64,000 nucleotides of DNA from NCBI GenBank assembly GCA_001767525.1, contig MELF01000020.1, forward strand, positions 75,417 through 139,416. Direction: 5' to 3'. This document shows positions 1 through 9,965 of the stretch, piece after piece. Position 1 is the stretch's first letter. Every line of letters starts with the position of its first letter. The notes under the pieces were generated by a model. It was not told the DNA's origin and did not search any database. It saw nothing but the letters and a program-made list of their open reading frames with translations. Position numbers and translations under genes: made by a program. The stretch comes from Acidobacteria bacterium RIFCSPLOWO2_12_FULL_68_19. GTDB lineage: Bacteria > Acidobacteriota > Vicinamibacteria > Vicinamibacterales > UBA2999.

Positions 1-1238
<1,238 letters not shown>

Positions 1239-1276
1239 CCGGCTCCGGGGCGCGGAGGACGATCCACACCCTGAAG

Positions 1277-1282
1277 TACACT
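1277..1282 (+). promoter_or_regulatory. -10 element, probable leaderless start of reductase gene
   Basis: TACACT ends 8 bases before the GTG at 1291, so transcription would begin at or next to the start codon. There is no Shine-Dalgarno sequence in between. Confidence 0.4.
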
Positions 1283-1290
1283 GCGCGAAC

Positions 1291-1998
1291 GTGCCGGTCC
1301 TGACCGTTCCCGTCTTCACGACCGAAGCGGCCACGCCGCGGTCCCGGCTCGTGACGCTCGACCTTCGGGGCAAGGCGTTCGACTTCCAGCCCGGGCAGGC
1401 CGTGCTCGTCGGAGCGCACCGCCAGGCGGAGCGGTGTCCGTATTCGATCGCGTGCTCGCCCGAGCGGACGGCGGAAACCGGACGTCTCGAGCTGCTGATT
1501 GCGGCGGAAGCCGACGACACGGGGATCGGTTTCGGCACGACGCCCGGCATGCTGGTCGACGTCGAAGGGCCGGTCGGCACCCTCACCCTTCCCGTCTGGG
1601 TCGACGCCCGCTGGATGCTGTTCGTGGCCGGGGGCGCTGGCATCGCGCCGCTGCGATCGATGCTCGATCACCTGCTCCGGCGGCGACCGCCCCAGCACTT
1701 GTCGCTGCTCTACAGCGCGCGGCGCGCCGACGAGTTCGCGTTCATTGACGAGATCCGCGTTCATGCGGAGGCGGGACGTCTGGAACTGCACCAGACGGTG
1801 ACCCGCGACCAGAGCGCAGCGTGGACGGGGCGGCGCGGCCGGATCGGCCGGGATCACTTCGAGGCGGTGCTGCACGAGCCCTCATCGACGCTCTGCGTCG
1901 TCTGCGGACCCGATTCGTTCGTCGAGGAGTCGGTTGCGACACTCACGCAGCTCGGCGTACTCGATACCCAGATCCGAACCGAGAGTTGGGGAAGGTAG
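1291..1998 (+). CDS. FAD/NAD(P)-binding ferredoxin reductase-like oxidoreductase
   Basis: A 235-residue flavoprotein of the ferredoxin-NADP reductase superfamily, expected to move electrons between a pyridine nucleotide and a partner protein. The FAD-barrel motif is CPYSIA near residue 50 (RxYS in classical members). The NAD(P)-binding half shows FVAGGAGIAPLRSML near residue 112, and CGPDSFVE near residue 204. It lacks the C-terminal Cys cluster of PyrK-type subunits and has no fused 2Fe-2S domain, so its redox partner is unknown. The GTG start follows a TACACT -10 by 8 bases. It is divergent from argG and convergent with fabI, and belongs to no recognisable operon. Confidence 0.8.
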   Translation: MPVLTVPVFTTEAATPRSRLVTLDLRGKAFDFQPGQAVLVGAHRQAERCPYSIACSPERTAETGRLELLIAAEADDTGIGFGTTPGMLVDVEGPVGTLTLPVWVDARWMLFVAGGAGIAPLRSMLDHLLRRRPPQHLSLLYSARRADEFAFIDEIRVHAEAGRLELHQTVTRDQSAAWTGRRGRIGRDHFEAVLHEPSSTLCVVCGPDSFVEESVATLTQLGVLDTQIRTESWGR

Positions 1999-2007
1999 AT
2001 TCGCCGT

Positions 2008-2781
2008 CTACATGCCCGCGATGTGATATCCGGCATCGACCATGAGCACCTCGCCCGTGATCGCCTTGCCGGCGTCACTCAGGAGAAACGCCGCCGCGTC
2101 GCCGATTTCTGCGGCTTCCACGTTGCGCCGGAGTGGAGCACGATCGCGGTAGACGTTGAGGATGGTCGAGAACCCGCCGATGCCGGCGGCCGCCAGCGTC
2201 TTGATCGGTCCGGCCGAGATGGCGTTCACACGGATGTTCCTCGGGCCCAGATCGGCGGCCAGGTAGCGCACCGTCGCCTCGAGCGCCGCCTTGGCCACCC
2301 CCATCACGTTGTAGTTGGGAAACACGCGCTCGCTGCCGAGGTATGTGAGCGTCAGGATGCTCCCGCCGCCGCGCTTCTCCATGAGCGGCGCCGCGGCTCT
2401 GGCGAGCGCGATGAGCGAGTAGGCCGAGACATCGAGGGCGACGCGGAACCCCTCGCGCGTCGTCTGGGTGAACGGCGAGGTCAGCTCGTCGCGCAGTGCG
2501 AACGCGGCGCCGTGGACCACGAAATCCACCCCGCCAAGCTCCTGATCCGCCCGGGCGAATGCCGCGTCGATCTCCGCGTCCGAGGTAACGTCACACGGCA
2601 GCACCAGCGGCCGCTCCGCCAGGCCCTCGGACAACTCGCGGACATGATCCTCGAAACGTCCCTGGTAGGTCAGCACCAGCCGCGCGCCGCGCGCCGCCGT
2701 CGCCTGGGCGATGGCCCACGCAATCGAGCGCTTGTTCGCAACGCCAACGATGAGCCCCGTCTTCCCGGAGAATTCCGCCAA
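2008..2781 (-). CDS. fabI: enoyl-[acyl-carrier-protein] reductase
   Basis: Reduces enoyl-ACP with NAD(P)H in the last step of each fatty-acid elongation cycle. The Rossmann motif [13 protein letters not shown] is near residue 13. The FabI catalytic pair Tyr-x6-Lys is present as YNVMGVAK (Y157, K164), with a second Tyr at 147. I chose the TTG at 2781, which gives the usual 257 residues beginning LAEFSGK, with AAGG about 7 bases upstream. A longer frame reaching 2880 would overlap the upstream gene and adds Ala-rich sequence atypical of FabI. It lies 34 bases downstream of the 225-residue protein gene and is probably cotranscribed with it. Confidence 0.95.
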   Translation of the reverse strand: MAEFSGKTGLIVGVANKRSIAWAIAQATAARGARLVLTYQGRFEDHVRELSEGLAERPLVLPCDVTSDAEIDAAFARADQELGGVDFVVHGAAFALRDELTSPFTQTTREGFRVALDVSAYSLIALARAAAPLMEKRGGGSILTLTYLGSERVFPNYNVMGVAKAALEATVRYLAADLGPRNIRVNAISAGPIKTLAAAGIGGFSTILNVYRDRAPLRRNVEAAEIGDAAAFLLSDAGKAITGEVLMVDAGYHIAGM

Positions 2782-2815
2782 CTTCGAGCCTTGCGTTCGG
2801 ATGTGTTGGGTTGGT

Positions 2816-3493
2816 CTACCGGCCGCGCTTACGGCCGCCGCGACGGTGGCGCTGGCCGCCGGGCTGGCCAGGCCGATCACCGGCGGGCCGGTGCCCCGGC
2901 CCGCCGGGCCCGGGCCGCGACCCGTGTCCCGAGCCGTGCCGAGGAGCCTGAGCGAAGCGCTGGGGCTGGCCGTCGTGCGCCCGCATCGGACGTCGTCCGT
3001 GCCGCGGGCCGTTCTTCTGGTCGAAGGAACGGCCGCGCACGTCGGTCTGTCGGACGGTGAACTCCGGCTCCCGGCGTTCCGGTGTCTGTCCGTTGGGCCG
3101 GGGAAGTGTGGCGCGAATCAGGCGACGGTGGACCGGGCCGTCCTCCTCCGCAGCCGCATCCATCAGCGGTGTGTCTGCCTCGGCCGCCACTGCGGGCGGC
3201 TCGAAGAGGTCTCCGGTCGGCGACTCGGCGTTCCGAATCTCCTCGCTCGACTCAGCCTCTTCCTCGAGCGGCTCGAGCGGCTGGGGCGGACCGCCGGCGG
3301 GAACCCCGGCCCGCTTGCGGCGCTGCGGGGGTACTCTCGCGTGCTTGTACTCGTGGTCCGCGTCACACGTCGTGCATCGCGTCTGCTTCACCTCGTCGTC
3401 GATCATCGCGACCACGACGTGATTGGTGATGCGGCGCTCGCGCGGACAGTAGTCGTCGAGAACGTCACCGAGCCGAACCCGGCGTTGCTGCAT
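2816..3493 (-). CDS. uncharacterised protein with N-terminal Cys motif and basic low-complexity tail
   Basis: A 225-residue protein I do not recognise. The first 55 residues look ordered and contain [16 protein letters not shown] followed by a CxxC pair (C40, C43) plus C16 and several His, suggesting a small metal-binding fold. The middle is acidic and Pro/Glu-rich. The last 70 residues are Gly/Pro/Arg/His-rich and end GGRKRGR, resembling the disordered RNA- or DNA-binding tails of some ribosome-associated proteins. It sits directly upstream of fabI in the same direction. Its C-terminal coding DNA contains strong GC palindromes (about 2882-2915). Function unknown; a nucleic-acid-binding role is inference only. 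Confidence 0.7.
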   Translation of the reverse strand: MQQRRVRLGDVLDDYCPRERRITNHVVVAMIDDEVKQTRCTTCDADHEYKHARVPPQRRKRAGVPAGGPPQPLEPLEEEAESSEEIRNAESPTGDLFEPPAVAAEADTPLMDAAAEEDGPVHRRLIRATLPRPNGQTPERREPEFTVRQTDVRGRSFDQKNGPRHGRRPMRAHDGQPQRFAQAPRHGSGHGSRPGPGGPGHRPAGDRPGQPGGQRHRRGGRKRGR

Positions 3494-3631
3494 TCAGTCG
3501 CTCTACGGCTCTCTTCTGCCTAGTACGCCGTACGCCCTCAGTTGAGACGGTGTCCCCCGGAGCCGGTTCCTGTCAGGTGGGATGTGAGGGGGCGCAGGTT
3601 CTGAGAGTGTAGCAAAAGCCCGTCCGGCTGC

Positions 3632-5034
<1,403 letters not shown>

Positions 5035-5038
<4 letters not shown>

Positions 5039-5787
5039 GGTGGCGCCACCGTGAGGCGGGATCCGAGATCCGGGATCGGGGATCCGGGATCGACATGTGT
5101 GACCGAATGTCCTCCTTCGAGCAACCTCATCCGAACAGCACCGGTCGGCGCCGCCGACCGACGGGTGCTGGCCAGTGCCGTGTATGCGGCGACCAGGACC
5201 ACGGCGGCGGGCGCCTCCGCGCACGTGCCGTTGATGGCGATGCGCCCGACGCCGTGGTGTCCGGCGATGATCGAAAGACTCTCGATGAGCTCGGTCAGCG
5301 CCATCGGCACGCCATTGACCGCCACCGGCACCCCGCGCTCGAACGCGATCTCGACGTGCGCCGGGGTCTTCGGCGCACCGGAGGGTGCCTTCGTCAGCGT
5401 ATAGGCGGCGCCTCGCCGCCCGAGCAACGTGTCATGAACCACCACCGAGTCGGTGACCGGCGTCCCCTTCTCGATGGCGGCAATCTCCTCGAGCTTCCTC
5501 GAGACGAGCTGTGCGGCCAGGGCGAGCCCCATGGGATCGTCCTGGAGCGCGTTCGTCTGGAGGGCGGGCAGGACGTAGTCGCGAGCGAACTCTTCCCTGG
5601 CGTCCAGCACGTGCGCCCGCACCGCACCGGCCGCCAGCGCGCGGTCGCGAATGTCCTCGAGGCCGGCGCCCTGCCCGAGATCGAGCGTCAGCGTCACGAT
5701 GTCGGCGGCGTGAACCGAGGCTGCCTGGGCGATGGCCGCCCACGCCTCAGACGCGCCCGAGTACGCGAAGACAAGACGGTCCGTCAC
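5035..5787 (-). CDS. condensed argininosuccinate synthase-like ORF, probably not catalytic
   Basis: A 250-codon open frame that aligns in order with pieces of Bacillus-type ArgG (about 400 residues) but lacks blocks between them. The P-loop SGGLDTS is degraded to SGASEAW near residue 10. TLDLGQGAGLEDIRDRAL, VLDAREEFARDYVLPAL and LVSRKLEEIA are retained. The AHGCTGKGNDQVRFE block is absent. AYTLTKAPSGAPKTPAH, VEIAFERGVPVAVNG and HHGVGRI return, followed by EAPAAVVLVAA and TGAVRMRL. The last 15 residues are encoded by a GGATCC-rich repeat. With ATP- and citrulline-binding residues missing, ligase activity is very unlikely. The frame is uninterrupted, starts with a GTG overlapping the argR stop, and overlaps argH by ATGA. 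It may be a decaying gene kept in frame for coupling, or a repurposed pseudoenzyme. Confidence 0.8.
5051..5092. repeat. GGATCC-rich tandem repeat at the end of the argG-like ORF
   Basis: Imperfect tandem copies of GGGATCCGAGATCC / GGGATCGGGGATCC. They encode the C-terminal PGSPIPDLGSR of the argG-like ORF. A related 17-base copy lies at the start of argB (7377-7393). Confidence 0.7.
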
Positions 5788-6233
5788 GGCCGCGAGAGCC
5801 TCTCGAGACGCTTTACCAGCGCCCGTGCGCGGCGGACGTCGGGCGCGACGGCGAGAATGGTGTCGTCGCCGGCAATGGTGCCGACCAGTTCCGGAAGCCG
5901 CGCGCCGTCCAGCGCAACGCCGAGCAGCGGCGCCTGGCCGGGGCCGGTCCGCAGGATGACGAACTGCTGCACCCGGGCCACACGCGTGAGGTACTCGGCG
6001 ACGGCGCGGTTCAGCAGCGCCGCGGCGTTGCCGTTGGCGGCGGTCGGGGCCGGCGGCTGGTAGGCGCGATCGGCGCCCCCTTTGACCAGCCCGAGTTCGC
6101 GGATGTCGCGCGAGAGCGTCGCCTGCGTGACGTCGAAGCCGGCCGCCCGCAGCAGCCGGCGGAGCTGCTCCTGGCTGCGCACGCGCTGCCGCTGGATCGT
6201 CTCGACGATGATCGACTGGCGCCTGACCTTCAT
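5784..6233 (-). CDS. argR: arginine repressor ArgR
   Basis: DNA-binding regulator of arginine genes that hexamerises and binds operators with arginine as corepressor. The 149-residue protein has the N-terminal winged helix: RRQSIIVETIQRQRVRSQEQL, then TQATLSRDIRELGLVK near residue 37. The C-terminal oligomerisation and arginine-binding domain includes GDDTILAVA near residue 123, where the family has GDDTxL. Length is typical. It is the first gene of the minus-strand arg operon and is divergent from argC, with the shared control region at 6234-6335. Its TGA overlaps the next start as GTGA. Confidence 0.95.
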   Translation of the reverse strand: MKVRRQSIIVETIQRQRVRSQEQLRRLLRAAGFDVTQATLSRDIRELGLVKGGADRAYQPPAPTAANGNAAALLNRAVAEYLTRVARVQQFVILRTGPGQAPLLGVALDGARLPELVGTIAGDDTILAVAPDVRRARALVKRLERLSRP

Positions 6234-6237
6234 GGCG

Positions 6238-6265
6238 GTAGGGGCGACCCGTAGGTCGCCCCTAC
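6238..6265. repeat. perfect 12-bp inverted repeat upstream of argR
   Basis: GTAGGGGCGACC, a CGTA loop, then the exact reverse complement. It lies 5 bases upstream of the argR ATG, so it may form a hairpin in the argR leader and occlude the start. The sequence resembles dispersed REP-like palindromes rather than an ArgR box. Confidence 0.75.
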
Positions 6266-6283
6266 GAGCATACCTCAACGGGC

Positions 6284-6318
6284 TTGACTGTTTATACAGG
6301 CCATGTATAAATATTCTC
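6284..6318 (+). promoter_or_regulatory. argC promoter with overlapping ArgR box candidate
   Basis: TTGACT at 6284-6289, a 16-base spacer and TATAAA at 6306-6311 form the best sigma-70-like promoter in the window. TGTATAAATATTCT (6304-6317) matches the ARG-box core (TGAATA-like half sites) at most positions and covers the -10, so bound ArgR would exclude polymerase. The AT-richness here contrasts strongly with the surroundings. Confidence 0.7.
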
Positions 6319-6335
6319 TTTTCGGTTTCACCAGA

Positions 6336-7373
6336 ATGGCGATCCCTGTCTCTCGGGCCACCGAGCGCGCCGCCGCGGCTCCCGCTCGACCGACGCGCGT
6401 GGCCGTGGCCGGCGCGACCGGCTACGCCGGCCAGGAGCTCGTGCGGCTCCTCGCCCGGCACCCCGCCGTGACGCTGACCGCGGCGATGTCCTCCGGCGCC
6501 TCCAGCGCGCCCCGGCCGCTGCCCTCGCTCAGGCGCATCTGGGACGGCGCCGCGACCCCGCTCGACATCGAGCGGCTGGCCTCCGATGCGGACGTCGTGT
6601 TCCTGGCGCTTCCCGAGGCCGCCTCGGCGGAGATCGGCGCGGCGCTCCTCCAGCGCGGCGTACGGGTGATCGACCTGTCCGGCGCGTTCCGAATCCGCAG
6701 CGGCGCCGACCGCCAGCGGTGGTATCCCGCCACGGCGACGCTCCCCGACGGGGTGGTCTATGCCCTTCCGGAGCGTCACGCCGGGGCGATCCGCAGCGCC
6801 AGACTCGCGTCGTGTCCGGGCTGCTACCCGACGGCGGCGCTCCTGGCGCTCGAGCCGCTCTCGGCCGCCGGCTTGCTCGAAGGGTCGATCGTCATCGACG
6901 CCAAGTCCGGCATCTCGGGCGCGGGCAAGGCCCCGAGCGAGCGGACCCATTTCTGCGAGAACCACGGGAGCGTCGCCGCGTACGGCGTCTTCTCGCACCG
7001 CCACACGGCGGAGATCGAGCAGGAGCTCCGCACCTCCGTCACCTTCGTTCCCCATCTCGTACCGCTCGACCGCGGCATCCTGGAGACGCTGTACGTGTCG
7101 CTCCGCCGAGGCACCGCCGAGGCACACGTCGCTGCGGCGATGCAGGAGGCATACGCCGCAACGCCGTTTGTCCGCCTCACCGGCGCCGAGCTCCCCGAGA
7201 TCAAGCACGTCGCGCACACCAACTTCTGCGATATCGGATGGCGGATCGATGAGGGGCGCGGACGGCTGGTACTGGTCGCGGTGCTCGACAACCTGCTGAA
7301 GGGCGCCGCGGGGCAGGCGGTGCAGAACATGAACATCATGCTCGGCATCGACGAGCGGACGGGGCTGCTATGA
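6336..7373 (+). CDS. argC: N-acetyl-gamma-glutamyl-phosphate reductase
   Basis: NADPH-dependent reduction of N-acetylglutamyl phosphate to the semialdehyde. I chose the ATG at 6336 (345 residues, MAIPVSRATERAA). The earlier in-frame ATG at 6303 overlaps the -10 hexamer and would lie upstream of the transcript start. GATGYAGQELVRLL near residue 30 is the NADP-binding turn. CPGCYPTAALLALEP carries the catalytic Cys (C163), and SHRHTAEIEQEL the catalytic His. First gene of the argCBDAJF operon; its stop overlaps the argB ATG (ATGA). Confidence 0.95.
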   Translation: MAIPVSRATERAAAAPARPTRVAVAGATGYAGQELVRLLARHPAVTLTAAMSSGASSAPRPLPSLRRIWDGAATPLDIERLASDADVVFLALPEAASAEIGAALLQRGVRVIDLSGAFRIRSGADRQRWYPATATLPDGVVYALPERHAGAIRSARLASCPGCYPTAALLALEPLSAAGLLEGSIVIDAKSGISGAGKAPSERTHFCENHGSVAAYGVFSHRHTAEIEQELRTSVTFVPHLVPLDRGILETLYVSLRRGTAEAHVAAAMQEAYAATPFVRLTGAELPEIKHVAHTNFCDIGWRIDEGRGRLVLVAVLDNLLKGAAGQAVQNMNIMLGIDERTGLL

Positions 7374-8191
7374 GACGGGATCCGGGATCCCGGCTGGTTC
7401 TCAAACTGGGCGGTGAATTGCTCGAGCAGGCCGACGACCTCCAGCGGGTCGCCGCCGGCATCGCACGGCTCGCGCGGCGCACCGCGGTCGTGGTCGTCCA
7501 TGGCGGCGGGCGCGAAATCGACACGGCCCTGGCCGCCGCCGGCATTCCGACGCAGCAGGTGGACGGTTTCCGGGTGACCGACGCCCCGACGCTGGACGTG
7601 GTGGTCGGCGTGCTCGCCGGCGCGATCAACACACGGCTGGTGGCGGCGCTCCGCCGAACCGGCGCGCGGCCGGTCGGTCTCACCGGGGCGGATGCGGCGG
7701 TCGCCACCGTTCGCCGCGCCTCGCCGATCACCACGGTCTCGGGGACCACGGTGGATCTCGGGCTGGTGGGCGCCCCGGTCAGCAACGGCACACCCCAACT
7801 GCTGACGGATCTGCTCGCCCGCGGCTACCTGCCGGTGGTCGCCTGCATCGGCGCCACGCGGAAGGGACAGTTGCTGAACGTCAACGCTGACACGCTGGCG
7901 TCGCATCTGGCGGCCGCGATTGGCGCGTCGCGGCTCGTCATCGCCGGCGCGACATCGGGCGTGCTGAACGAAGAGGGCCGGACGATCGAGCGGCTGACCG
8001 TGCGGGCCGCCGCACGGCTCATTCGGAGTGGCACGGCCAGCAAGGGCATGGTCGCGAAGCTCGAAGCGTGCCGCGCGGCCCTCCGCCGGGGGGTGGGCGA
8101 CGTGCTGATCACCAATGGACGGGAGGTGCGGCTCGAGCGGCTCGCGGAGGCGCGCGGACCGCTGGCCGGCTGCACACAGGTGGTGCGATGA
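7370..8191 (+). CDS. argB: acetylglutamate kinase
   Basis: Phosphorylates N-acetylglutamate. The 273-residue protein has LKLGGELLE near residue 10, VVHGGGREID near residue 42, NVNADTLASHLAAAIGA near residue 167 and a C-terminal GTASKGMVAKLEACRAAL, all in the order of the amino-acid kinase fold. The N-terminus MRRDPGSR is encoded by the GGATCC repeat that also ends the argG-like ORF, so the true family N-terminus probably begins at SRLVLKLGG. It overlaps argC and argD by ATGA. Confidence 0.95.
   Translation: MRRDPGSRLVLKLGGELLEQADDLQRVAAGIARLARRTAVVVVHGGGREIDTALAAAGIPTQQVDGFRVTDAPTLDVVVGVLAGAINTRLVAALRRTGARPVGLTGADAAVATVRRASPITTVSGTTVDLGLVGAPVSNGTPQLLTDLLARGYLPVVACIGATRKGQLLNVNADTLASHLAAAIGASRLVIAGATSGVLNEEGRTIERLTVRAAARLIRSGTASKGMVAKLEACRAALRRGVGDVLITNGREVRLERLAEARGPLAGCTQVVR
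7377..7393. repeat. GGGATCCGGGATCCCGG copy at argB start
   Basis: Self-complementary GGATCC-rich repeat forming codons 3-8 of argB. It is related to the tandem array at 5051-5092. Confidence 0.55.
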
Positions 8192-9402
8192 CGGTTACGC
8201 TGGCGGACATTCAGGCGCGCGAAGCGCGCCATATCCTGCAGACCTATAAGCGGCAGCCGGTGGCGTTCGTCCGTGGAAGCGGCGCGCGCCTGTACGACAC
8301 GGCCGGCCGGGAGTACCTCGACTTCATCTCCGGGATCGGCGTCACCTCGCTCGGCCACGCGCATCCTCGACTCACGGCGGCGCTGGCCGAACAGGCCGCC
8401 ACGCTGCTGCACACCTCCAACCTCTACTACCACCCGTATCAGGCCGAGGCGGCCGCGCGGCTGGCCGAGCTCTCGGGCCTCCCGCGGGCGTTCTTCTGCA
8501 ACAGCGGCACCGAAGCCGTGGAGGCGTGCCTCAAGTTCGCCCGTCGCTACTGGTACACCCAGGGAGCGAAGGAGCGGACGCGCTTCGTCGCGCTCGAAGG
8601 CGGCTTCTCGGGCCGAACCTTCGGATCGCTCTCGGTCACCCACGACGAGCACTACCGCGCGCCGTTCGCGCCGCTGCTCGACGGCGTGACGTTCGTGAGT
8701 CCCTCCGATCCGTCCGGGCTGGCCGCGGCGGTGACCGACGGCACGGCGGCGGTGATCGCCGAGCCCATTCAGGGTGAAGGCGGTATCCGGCCGCTGTCGT
8801 CCGAGTTCGCGGCGGCGCTCGGCACCGTCTGCACGCGCACCGGCACGCTCCTGATTGCCGACGAAGTGCAGAGTGGACTCGGCCGCACGGGACATCCGTT
8901 CTACGCACCGATCCTCGGGCTTCGACCGGACCTCGTCTCGGTCGGCAAGGCGCTCGGCGGCGGCGTGCCGATCGGTGCCGCGCTCGTCTCCGAGCGCGTG
9001 GCCCAGGCGATCTCGGCGGGCGACCACGGCAGCACGTACGGCGGCAACCTCCTCGGCACCCGCGCCGCCGTGGTGTTCCTGACCGAGCTGATGGAGGGCG
9101 GTCTGCTCGAGCACGTGAAGACGGTCGGCGTTCACTTCGAGCGCCGGCTGCGCGCGCTGGCGCTCAGGCACCCGGTGGTGACCGAAGTGCGCGGCGTCGG
9201 GGTCATGCGAGGGCTGCAGCTCAGCGTCGACGCGGCGCCACTTGTCGACCAGGCGCGCGAACGGGGCCTGCTGGTGAACCGGACCGACGAGAAGGTCGTA
9301 CGGCTGCTGCCGCCGCTGACCATCGAGGCGGCGGACATCGACCGCGCGGTGGACGTGCTCGATGCGGTCTTTGCGGCGGTCGCCTCGGAGGTACGGGCGT
9401 GA
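8188..9402 (+). CDS. argD: acetylornithine aminotransferase
   Basis: PLP enzyme converting N-acetylglutamate semialdehyde to N-acetylornithine. 404 residues from the ATG at 8188, which overlaps the argB stop. CNSGTEAVEACLKFARRY near residue 105 is the PLP-phosphate region. LIADEVQSGLGRTG near residue 221 and SVGKALGGGVPIGA near residue 252 carry the cofactor Asp and Schiff-base Lys. The protein is class-III and of normal length. Its TGA overlaps the GTG of the acetyltransferase. Confidence 0.95.
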   Translation: MTVTLADIQAREARHILQTYKRQPVAFVRGSGARLYDTAGREYLDFISGIGVTSLGHAHPRLTAALAEQAATLLHTSNLYYHPYQAEAAARLAELSGLPRAFFCNSGTEAVEACLKFARRYWYTQGAKERTRFVALEGGFSGRTFGSLSVTHDEHYRAPFAPLLDGVTFVSPSDPSGLAAAVTDGTAAVIAEPIQGEGGIRPLSSEFAAALGTVCTRTGTLLIADEVQSGLGRTGHPFYAPILGLRPDLVSVGKALGGGVPIGAALVSERVAQAISAGDHGSTYGGNLLGTRAAVVFLTELMEGGLLEHVKTVGVHFERRLRALALRHPVVTEVRGVGVMRGLQLSVDAAPLVDQARERGLLVNRTDEKVVRLLPPLTIEAADIDRAVDVLDAVFAAVASEVRA

Positions 9403-9965
9403 GCGTGGCGACCGCCGTATCGCTCCCTCCGCCTGATCGGGCCCTGCCGGCGCCTGCGGCGGCGCCGGTGCTTCTCCGCGCAGCCACGGCGGCCGACGCG
9501 CGGGCGATTCACGCGCTCGTCGTGAATCACCTCGCCGAGGGACATCTCCTCCCCCGGGATCTGGAGGAAGTGGCGGCGCACGCCCGTCGCTTCATCGTCG
9601 GCACGTGGCACGACCGGATCGTCGCCTGCGCCGAGCTGGCGCCGCTCAGCCGTACCGTCGCGGAGGTCCGGTCGCTCGTCGTGACCGCGGAGGCGAGACA
9701 CCTTGGTGTCGGCGCCGAAATCATCGACGAACTCGTCCACCAGGCGGCCGCCGCCACCTTCGACACGGTGTGCGCCTTCACGCACGCGCCGTCCTATTTC
9801 GTGCGTGTCGGCTTCTCGATCGTCCCGCACGTGTGGCTGCCGGACAAGATTGTGACCGACTGCCACCGCTGCGCGCACTTCCGCCGCTGCGGCCAGTATT
9901 CGGTCGTTCTCCCGCTCGGCCGCCCGACCCTGGCGTTGGTGCCGCTGGCATCCCTGCATGGCTGA
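9399..9965 (+). CDS. argA: amino-acid N-acetyltransferase, short GNAT-type ArgA
   Basis: Expected to acetylate glutamate, priming the pathway alongside ArgJ recycling. The 188-residue GNAT-fold protein lacks the kinase-like domain of classical ArgA. EVRSLVVTAEARHLGVGAEI is the beta4/acetyl-CoA loop. The C-terminal region DCHRCAHFRRCGQYSVVLPL, with three Cys, is typical of the short ArgA group. The first 20 residues are Pro/Ala-rich and may be non-native; start at GTG 9399 inside the argD stop. It sits between argD and argJ, whose ATG overlaps its end by 8 bases. Confidence 0.85.
   Translation: MSVATAVSLPPPDRALPAPAAAPVLLRAATAADARAIHALVVNHLAEGHLLPRDLEEVAAHARRFIVGTWHDRIVACAELAPLSRTVAEVRSLVVTAEARHLGVGAEIIDELVHQAAAATFDTVCAFTHAPSYFVRVGFSIVPHVWLPDKIVTDCHRCAHFRRCGQYSVVLPLGRPTLALVPLASLHG

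Noticed and set aside
2008-2880. Longer fabI frame starting at 2880
   Set aside because: The extra 33 residues are Ala-rich, unlike FabI N-termini, and overlap the upstream gene; the TTG at 2781 fits family length.
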